In this document: positions 22,708 to 28,351 of the stretch, in pieces
How the letters are laid out: each line of letters opens with the position of its first letter
How positions within the stretch are numbered: the stretch's first letter is position 1
NCBI GenBank assembly: GCA_937989585.1
Contig: CALKRW010000017.1
Span: 1-28,351 of the forward strand
Direction of reading: 5' to 3'
DNA: 28,351 bases
From: an uncultured Porphyromonadaceae bacterium
GTDB lineage: Bacteria; Bacteroidota; Bacteroidia; Bacteroidales; Muribaculaceae
Made by a program: the position numbers and the translations under genes
The notes under the pieces: generated by a model
The model's input: only the letters and a program-made list of their open reading frames with translations
Told to the model about the DNA's origin: nothing
Database searches by the model: none

Positions 22708-23346
22708 ATGAGACAACTGAAATTTCTATTTCCCTTTATCGCCCTGTGCCTACTATTAGGTACTGGCAAGGCAAACGCCCAATGGACGGTCATAGACCCG
22801 TCAAACATCGCCCAATCCATCGTAAATTCCTCAAAATCACTCGTGCAGGAATCAACGACCGCTCAAAACATGATTAACAACTTCAAGGAGACGGTCAAGA
22901 TCTATCAGCAGGCGAAAAAGTATTACGATGCCCTGCAATCGGTGAATAACCTCGTCCGCGATGCCCGCAAAGTGCAGCAGGCAGTCCTGATGCTGGGCGA
23001 TATATCAGGCTACTATGTCAACAACTTCAAAAAGATGTTGACTGACCCCAATTTCACGAGTGCCGAACTCTCGGCAATCGCCTCCGGCTACACCCGGATT
23101 CTTGAAGAAGCCAACGGCGTCCTCGGCGATTTGAAGCAGGTAGTCAATATAACAACGCTTAGCATGACGGACAAAGACCGCATGGACGTCGTTGATAATT
23201 GCCACAAAGAAATGAAGCGTTTGAAGAACCTGACGGCGTATTTCACCAACAAGAACATAAGCGTTTCATATCTCCGCGCCAAAAAGAAAGCCGATACACA
23301 AAGAGTTGTGAACCTATACGGCGACGGCTCTGAAAAATACTGGTGA
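22708..23346 (+). CDS. traI: TraI, DUF4141 exported protein (VirB5-like)
   Basis: 212 residues from the ATG at 22708. The frame is open from 22570, but that part overlaps the small membrane ORF and reads as random, whereas 22708 gives a clear signal peptide (MRQLKFLFPFIALCLLLGTGKANA). The mature protein begins QWTVIDPSNIAQSIVNSS and is mostly helical (NMINNFKETVKIYQQAKKYYDAL), as in VirB5-like proteins and DUF4141. It probably works in the periplasm or at the pilus tip. The leader AAATCCAACGTAAAAA is shared exactly with that of traN. The stop overlaps the traJ start (TGATG). Confidence 0.88.
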   Translation: MRQLKFLFPFIALCLLLGTGKANAQWTVIDPSNIAQSIVNSSKSLVQESTTAQNMINNFKETVKIYQQAKKYYDALQSVNNLVRDARKVQQAVLMLGDISGYYVNNFKKMLTDPNFTSAELSAIASGYTRILEEANGVLGDLKQVVNITTLSMTDKDRMDVVDNCHKEMKRLKNLTAYFTNKNISVSYLRAKKKADTQRVVNLYGDGSEKYW

Positions 23347-24362
23347 TGCCTATGCTTTGCGCGATAGATTTCTCAAACCTCCACTCCATACTCCGGTCGC
23401 TCTATGATGAGATGATGCCATTGTGCGGCGACATGGCAGGAGTGGCACAGGGCATAGCCGGATTAGGCGCGTTGTTCTTCGTCGCCTACCGTATATGGCA
23501 GGCACTGGCAAGAGCTGAACCGATAGATGTTTTTCCGCTGCTGCGCCCTTTCGTAATCGGATTCTGCATAATGTTCTTTCCCACGGTCGTACTCGGCACA
23601 ATCAATTCCGTGATGTCGCCGATTGTGCAAGGAACCGCCTCGATGCTCGAAGGCCAGACCCTTGACATGAAAAAGTACCGGGAGGAAAAGGATCGGCTGG
23701 AATATGAGGCTATGATGAATGACCCGTCAACCGCCTACCTCGTGGATGACGCCGAGTTTGACAGGCAGATTGATGAGTTGGGTGTGACTGAGATAGGAAC
23801 AGCCGCCGGGATGTATATCGAGAGAGGTATGTATAAAGTTAAAAAGGCAATCCAGAATTTCTTTCGTGAGCTGCTGGAGATGCTCTTTCAGGCTGCCTCG
23901 CTCACGATAGACACCATAAGGACATTCTTCCTGATAGTGCTGGCGATACTCGGCCCGATTTCCTTTGCCATATCGGTCTGGGACGGATTCCAGCACACCC
24001 TCGTCCAATGGATATGCCGATACATTCAGACCTATCTATGGCTACCGGTTGCAGACCTCTTTTCGACTATTTTGGCGAAAATACAGGTGCTGATGTTGCA
24101 GAACGACATTTCGGAACTGACTAATAATCCGAATGTTGACCTTGACGGGAGCAACACCGCTTACACGGTGTTCATGATTATCGGCATTATCGGCTACTTC
24201 ACGATTCCGACTGTCGCGGGCTGGATTATTCAGGCTGGAGGCATGGGCAGCTACAACCGCTCCATCAACAACACTGCTATGACAGGAGGCTCATGGGCCG
24301 GAAGTATTGCCGGAGGTGTGGCGGGAAATGCGGCAGGACGAATAGGCAAACTCCTTAAATAG
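23346..24362 (+). CDS. traJ: TraJ, VirB6/TrbL-like membrane channel protein
   Basis: 338 residues from the ATG at 23346, which overlaps the traI stop; the GTG one codon earlier is less likely. Several membrane helices are visible: near 32-55, 62-85, a pair around 175-215, and 270-300. A hydrophilic, charged region (MKKYREEKDRLEYEAMMNDP) lies between. The glycine/alanine-rich end (GGSWAGSIAGGVAGNAAGRIG) is typical of TraJ of CTnDOT-like elements. It forms part of the inner-membrane channel. In the standard order traK follows directly; here a methyltransferase gene intervenes. Confidence 0.9.
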   Translation: MPMLCAIDFSNLHSILRSLYDEMMPLCGDMAGVAQGIAGLGALFFVAYRIWQALARAEPIDVFPLLRPFVIGFCIMFFPTVVLGTINSVMSPIVQGTASMLEGQTLDMKKYREEKDRLEYEAMMNDPSTAYLVDDAEFDRQIDELGVTEIGTAAGMYIERGMYKVKKAIQNFFRELLEMLFQAASLTIDTIRTFFLIVLAILGPISFAISVWDGFQHTLVQWICRYIQTYLWLPVADLFSTILAKIQVLMLQNDISELTNNPNVDLDGSNTAYTVFMIIGIIGYFTIPTVAGWIIQAGGMGSYNRSINNTAMTGGSWAGSIAGGVAGNAAGRIGKLLK

Positions 24363-24380
24363 TATGGCTCAATCCTGTCT

Positions 24381-25547
24381 ATGCCTAAAGACGGACTTAC
24401 CGTGCTGTCATTGTTTGACGGCATGTCGTGCGGGGCCATAGCATTACGCGAAGCCGGCATTTCGGTGAAACAATATTTCGCATCCGAGATTGACAGACAG
24501 GCAATAAGGCAGACTCAACATAACTTTCCCGATACAATACAACTGGGGAACGTGACGGATGTGAAGGCCACGGATCTTCCACCCATAGACCTTCTAATAG
24601 GTGGTTCTCCATGTCAGGGATTCAGTTTTGCAGGGAAACAGTTGAATTTCAGTGACCCGCGAAGCAAACTATTTTTTGAGTATGTCAGGATTTTGCGTGA
24701 AATACAGGCATATAATCCCGATGTAAAGTTCCTGTTGGAGAATGTCAGGATGCTTTCTGAATATGAGAATATAATCAGCAGTCATCTCGGTATTTTCCCT
24801 GTTGCAATAAATTCCGCACTGGTGTCCGCGCAGAACCGTTACAGATTGTACTGGACAAATATCCGCATCAAGTCTGTCCCTGACCTGTTTGGCTCTACTC
24901 TCCATACCGACATTCCTCAACCGGAAGATAGGGGTATTTATCTCCGTGATATTCTTGACAGTGATGTTGACAGTAGATTCTATCTTAAGCCCGACGAGAT
25001 TGACAAACTTGTAAGGCAACGTGAATATGGCGTTCAGGAGCAAGGCAATATTCCGGATGAGAATATCCTTGACTTATGGTTTGACCCCTATGACCGCGAC
25101 ACTCCATCATCAAGACATGATTTTGAAAGGATTGATCCGGATAAGGTCTCAAGCCGGAATCCGCTTTATCCTGCACCAGATATTGCGAGAGTTCCGATAC
25201 AGGCGATCCAGAAGAATCATCTGATTAGAGACTGCCGTAATGAATCATCCTCGACTCTGGTAATTCCAGGTTCTGTCGTAAAACCCCAGTTCGGAGGCGG
25301 CTTCCGTCCGATTGTATCCGGCAAAGCCTCCTGTCTTGTGGCATCATCAAGCAAGTTCGCCGCGATGCTGATTGTAAATGGCGATGACATGGTTATCCGT
25401 TATCTCACTCCTGCGGAGTGCTGCCGAATACAGACCATACCCCAATGGTATGAGTGGAATTGCAGTGAACCTCAGATATACAGGTTGCTCGGCAACGGTT
25501 GGACGGTCGATGTCATCAGCCATATCTTCCGATACCTGTCAATTTAG
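24381..25547 (+). CDS. DNA (cytosine-5) methyltransferase inserted in the tra operon
   Basis: 388 residues with the C5-MTase motifs in order: I LSLFDGMSCGAIALREAG (residues 8-25), IV GGSPCQGFSFAG with the catalytic Cys near residue 79, VI LLENVRM (near 118), VIII SAQNRYRLYWTN, and X RLLGNGWTVDVISHIF at the end. The target-recognition region lies between VIII and IX (about 165-290). The FDGMSCG-type motif I resembles solitary phage- and element-borne enzymes. No endonuclease or Vsr gene is nearby, so it is probably an orphan MTase that could shield the element from host restriction. It has 18-bp gaps on both sides and visibly more A/T-rich coding sequence than traJ and traK, suggesting late insertion. 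Confidence 0.93.
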   Translation: MPKDGLTVLSLFDGMSCGAIALREAGISVKQYFASEIDRQAIRQTQHNFPDTIQLGNVTDVKATDLPPIDLLIGGSPCQGFSFAGKQLNFSDPRSKLFFEYVRILREIQAYNPDVKFLLENVRMLSEYENIISSHLGIFPVAINSALVSAQNRYRLYWTNIRIKSVPDLFGSTLHTDIPQPEDRGIYLRDILDSDVDSRFYLKPDEIDKLVRQREYGVQEQGNIPDENILDLWFDPYDRDTPSSRHDFERIDPDKVSSRNPLYPAPDIARVPIQAIQKNHLIRDCRNESSSTLVIPGSVVKPQFGGGFRPIVSGKASCLVASSSKFAAMLIVNGDDMVIRYLTPAECCRIQTIPQWYEWNCSEPQIYRLLGNGWTVDVISHIFRYLSI

Positions 25548-25564
25548 AATCAACAATTAAAATT

Positions 25565-26200
25565 ATGGAATTTAAGTCATTAAAAAACATCGAGACCTCT
25601 TTTCGGCAGATAAGGCTGTTCGGCATAATCATGGTATCGTTATGCGCCTGTGTCGCCATCGGTGCCGTGATACTCTCCCTGAACTTCGCCGAAAAGCAGC
25701 GTGAGAAAATCTATGTCCTTGACAACGGCAAGTCGCTTATGCTTGCCTTGTCTCAGGACATGGAGCAGAACCGCCCGGCGGAGGCGCGTGAACACGTCCG
25801 ACGCTTTCACGAGCTGTTCTTCACACTGTCGCCCGACAAGTCGGCGATTGAACACAACATCAACCGCGCCATGTCACTGGCCGACAGGAGTGCCTACAAT
25901 TACTACTCCGATTATGTGGAGAAGGGATATTATAACCGAATCATCGCCGGAAACATCACACAGGTGTTGCAGGTGGACAGCATAGTCGCCGATTTCAACG
26001 ACTATCCCTATCAGGTGAGAACCTACGCCCGGCAGATGATCATCCGACAGAGCAACGTGACCGAAAGGTCGCTCATAACACAATGCAGACTTTCCAATGT
26101 GTCGCGCTCCGACGACAATCCCAACGGCTTCATGATCGAGGGTCTGACAATCCTTGAAAACAAAGATTTGATAACCACAAAACGAACATTGTCCCAATGA
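25565..26200 (+). CDS. traK: TraK, VirB8-like protein
   Basis: 211 residues from the ATG at 25565 (MEFKSLKNIETSFRQIRLFG); the open frame upstream covers the end of the methyltransferase. One membrane helix near residues 18-40 follows a short cytoplasmic N terminus, then a periplasmic domain with HVRRFHELFFTLSPDKSAIEHN and RSAYNYYSDYVEKGYYNRIIAGNI, standard for TraK of these elements. By topology it corresponds to VirB8, the inner-membrane scaffold. It overlaps traL by ATGA. Confidence 0.92.
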   Translation: MEFKSLKNIETSFRQIRLFGIIMVSLCACVAIGAVILSLNFAEKQREKIYVLDNGKSLMLALSQDMEQNRPAEAREHVRRFHELFFTLSPDKSAIEHNINRAMSLADRSAYNYYSDYVEKGYYNRIIAGNITQVLQVDSIVADFNDYPYQVRTYARQMIIRQSNVTERSLITQCRLSNVSRSDDNPNGFMIEGLTILENKDLITTKRTLSQ

Positions 26201-26526
26201 GTATAAAACAGAAAATACGCAACCTCGTGGCACCCTTATATAATTTATATAATAAGGTGTGGCACGGTCCGAAAGGGAAAATCAAAGAACGGGTGAGAAA
26301 AGCCTGTGACGATATGCCCCACAAGCAACGCCTTATGGTCGTTACCATTCTTCTATCGGCATTTATTCTTGTAGCTTTCTTCGTGTTCGGACACGCCTGC
26401 TACAAGATGGGTGCCGGCCACGCTCGGCAGGCGGTCGAGATTGAGCATATCAGGCAACTGGAGCTTCCGACTGAGAACAATTCTGATATTCCATCTAAAA
26501 TGATTGAATATGAAAATGCTCAATAA
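26197..26526 (+). CDS. traL: TraL, DUF3989 membrane protein
   Basis: 109 residues. A basic cytoplasmic N terminus (MSIKQKIRNLVAPLYNLYNKVWHGPKGKIKERVRKACDDMP) precedes one membrane helix (about 45-66) and a short periplasmic tail, as in DUF3989 TraL proteins. The start overlaps traK and the end overlaps traM by 17 bp, so the three are co-translated. The function is unknown; it is needed for transfer in related elements by operon membership rather than by any motif. Confidence 0.82.
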   Translation: MSIKQKIRNLVAPLYNLYNKVWHGPKGKIKERVRKACDDMPHKQRLMVVTILLSAFILVAFFVFGHACYKMGAGHARQAVEIEHIRQLELPTENNSDIPSKMIEYENAQ

Positions 26527-27703
26527 CCTCAAAGCGAAGTTCACGCCCAAGACTGTGGCTGAACGGGAGCGGCTCAAACGTCTCACGGTCTATACACTAC
26601 TTATATTGTCCTTTCTCGTATGCCTGTGGATCATCTTCGCCCCAAGCGGCGAGGATGAGGCGGCAAAGGGAAAGGCGAACATGGAACTGCCCGACCAGAC
26701 TTCCGCCGGTATGCCCGACACGAAACTGAAGGCTTACGAACAGGAGGCGGCGCAGAAAAACAAGTCGCGCAATGACAGCACAATCAATGCCGTATCGCTC
26801 CAGCTCGACACGGTTACTGCCCCGGCAACGCCGACAATCCCTGACGAAATCCAGAACTCTGCGGCAGCATACCAGCAGGCGCAGGCATCGTTACAGGATT
26901 TTTATGTGCCTGACTATAATGAATCGGCGCAGGTAGCCGAATTGCAGGCACGGATTGATGAGCTGGAGATGCAGAACGCCATGACACAACAGTCTCAGCA
27001 ACCCAACGAGATGGAGCTGCTTGAGAGGTCGTATCAGTTGGCGGCGCAGTATATGGGCAACGGCAGCAATGCCGACGGTCAGGCACCTCCGGCACAATCC
27101 GATGAGAAAGGAAAACGCAACGTGCAGCCGGTGCAGAACGTGACCCACAATGTCGTATCGACTTTGAGTGCCACCACAAATGACCGTGGCTTCAACACCT
27201 CGGTCGGCATAAAACGCTCGGCAGGAAGGAACACAATCGCCGCTGTCATAGCCGGAGACCAGTCGGTAACCAACGGTCAATCTGTAAAACTGCGGACAAC
27301 CGAACCGATGTGGATAGGCAACAGGCTTATCCCTCGCCAGACAACTCTGACGGGATTGGCAAGGTTGCAGGACGAGCGTCTGGAGATTGAGATTACCTCG
27401 GTGGAAACGGGAGGCTCAATCTATGAGGTGGAGCTGAAAGTGTATGATTCCGACGGTCAGGAGGGAATAAACATCCCCAACTCTATGGAATCTGACGCAC
27501 TCCATGAAATCGGTGCCAACATGGGCAGTACGATGGGCAGCTCTATCAACATCTCCACCGATGCCGGGGCGCAGATTGCCTCTGATGTAGGGAGAGGTCT
27601 AATAAACGGTGTCAGCCAGTATCTCACAAAGAAGATGCGTACCGTCAAGGTGCATCTCAAATCCGGGTACCGTGTAATGCTTTACCAGCCCGAAAACAAT
27701 TAA
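26510..27703 (+). CDS. traM: TraM, VirB10-like protein
   Basis: 397 residues from the ATG at 26510; a TTG at 26504 and an ATG at 26516 are nearby alternatives. One membrane helix near residues 27-45 is followed by a long low-complexity periplasmic linker rich in A, Q, T and S with a short coiled coil (VAELQARIDELEMQNAM). The conserved beta domain begins about residue 220: LRTTEPMWIGNRLIPRQTTLTGLARLQDERLEIEI...VYDSDGQEGINIPNS. This is the pattern of Conjugative_transposon_TraM, the VirB10 equivalent that spans from inner to outer membrane. Confidence 0.93.
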   Translation: MKMLNNLKAKFTPKTVAERERLKRLTVYTLLILSFLVCLWIIFAPSGEDEAAKGKANMELPDQTSAGMPDTKLKAYEQEAAQKNKSRNDSTINAVSLQLDTVTAPATPTIPDEIQNSAAAYQQAQASLQDFYVPDYNESAQVAELQARIDELEMQNAMTQQSQQPNEMELLERSYQLAAQYMGNGSNADGQAPPAQSDEKGKRNVQPVQNVTHNVVSTLSATTNDRGFNTSVGIKRSAGRNTIAAVIAGDQSVTNGQSVKLRTTEPMWIGNRLIPRQTTLTGLARLQDERLEIEITSVETGGSIYEVELKVYDSDGQEGINIPNSMESDALHEIGANMGSTMGSSINISTDAGAQIASDVGRGLINGVSQYLTKKMRTVKVHLKSGYRVMLYQPENN

Positions 27704-27725
27704 ACCACTTAAATCCAACGTAAAA

Positions 27726-28351
27726 ATGAAACTGAAAACAATTATTCTCTCAGCCATTGCCGTTCTCGGCATGGCAACCCCCGCCTTTGCAAAAGGCAAA
27801 AAGACGGTCAATAGTGCCGATAACAACGTGTCGCCTGACACTGAACAGGTTGCTGAACACGACCTGAACGTGTACGGTGATAACTACACCGACGGCGATA
27901 AGTTCAGCGGTCTTACCCGAAAAGTAGGCTTCGACCGCATGATACCGCCCCATGCTCTGGAGGTATGCTACAACAAGACGACGCACATCATCTTCCCGGC
28001 AGAGATTACATACGTTGATCTCGGTAATGAAAACCTTGTCGCCGGACTTGCCGACGGCGCGAAAAACGTGCTGCGTGTCAAATCTGCCTTCAAGTCGTTC
28101 AAGCAGGAAACAAACCTGTCGGTAATTACCGATGACGGCTCCTATTATGTCTTCAATGTCAAGTTTGCCAAAGAGCCGCTGTTGCTCAGTATCGAAATGA
28201 CTGACTTTCTCCACGACGGCGAATCGGTGAACCGTCCCAACAACGCACAGGAAATCTATCTTGAACGCCTCGGCAGTGAAAGTCCTATGCTTGTAAAGCT
28301 GATTATGAAGTCAATCCACAAGCAGAACAAGCGCGAAATCAAGCATATCGG
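27726..28351 (+). CDS. traN: TraN, DUF4138 exported protein (VirB9-like), partial
   Basis: Open from the ATG at 27726 to the end of the window (208 codons), so the C terminus is missing. A signal peptide (MKLKTIILSAIAVLGMATPAFA) precedes a short charged linker. The domain follows: ALEVCYNKTTHIIFPAEITYVDLGNENLVAGLADGAKNVLRVKSA, SVITDDGSYYVFNVKFA, then the EMTDFLHDG segment. This is the DUF4138 pattern of TraN, the outer-membrane-side VirB9 equivalent that pairs with TraM. Its leader contains AAATCCAACGTAAAAA, identical to the traI leader. Confidence 0.93.
   Translation, partial: MKLKTIILSAIAVLGMATPAFAKGKKTVNSADNNVSPDTEQVAEHDLNVYGDNYTDGDKFSGLTRKVGFDRMIPPHALEVCYNKTTHIIFPAEITYVDLGNENLVAGLADGAKNVLRVKSAFKSFKQETNLSVITDDGSYYVFNVKFAKEPLLLSIEMTDFLHDGESVNRPNNAQEIYLERLGSESPMLVKLIMKSIHKQNKREIKHI

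Noticed and set aside
24363..25564. Insertion sequence or intron around the methyltransferase
   Set aside because: No terminal inverted repeats, target duplication, transposase or intron RNA motifs could be seen at the gene's borders.

Overview
The window reads as the internal part of a Bacteroidales integrative conjugative element (conjugative transposon) of the CTnDOT type. Support comes from a RteC-family regulator, a mobC-mobB-mobA mobilisation operon, a long tra operon in CTnDOT order (traA to a partial traN), TAnnTTTG-type promoter elements, and A-rich rather than Shine-Dalgarno leaders. Two cargo proteins carry type IX-secretion-like C-terminal domains, so a T9SS-bearing family (Muribaculaceae- or Porphyromonadaceae-like) is a plausible host or donor. 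That is inference. No integrase or element end lies in the window.

Layout: 1-282 is the C-terminal tail of what looks like the large DNA methylase/helicase protein of these elements, closed by a strong hairpin. 383-1722 (minus) holds a MmcQ/YjbR protein and an AraC regulator. 1983-9311 (plus) is a tight ten-gene cargo operon, divergent from araC: exported flavodoxin, exported cupin, exported DUF362 protein, flavin reductase, 4-OT-type tautomerase, Fe-S-flavoprotein-like reductase, aldo/keto reductase, cytosolic flavodoxin, exported amidohydrolase and exported two-domain carboxymuconolactone-decarboxylase-like protein. 9393-11724 is the regulatory block: a degenerate NtrC-like regulator, a probable structured non-coding RNA with a terminator (about 10702-10912), and rteC. 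11910-15723 (minus) is mobC-mobB-mobA. 15724-16697 is non-coding, with large inverted repeats (candidate oriT) and a 60-bp tandem repeat array. 16698 to the end is the tra operon, with a DNA cytosine methyltransferase inserted between traJ and traK.

How it may work together: MobA/MobB would nick at an oriT in the 15.8-16.1 kb region, MobC would couple the DNA to the TraA-N type IV secretion machine, and the RteB-like/RteC pair (possibly with the RNA) would control transfer. The cargo operon is probably controlled by its own AraC protein through two direct repeats 21 bp apart. It looks like a reductive/detoxifying pathway split between cytoplasm and envelope whose substrate cannot be read from sequence. 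The best candidates for something undescribed are this cargo system, the pseudoknot-capable RNA at 10.7-10.9 kb, the regulator that has lost its phosphorylation and ATPase signatures, and the methyltransferase inside the tra operon.
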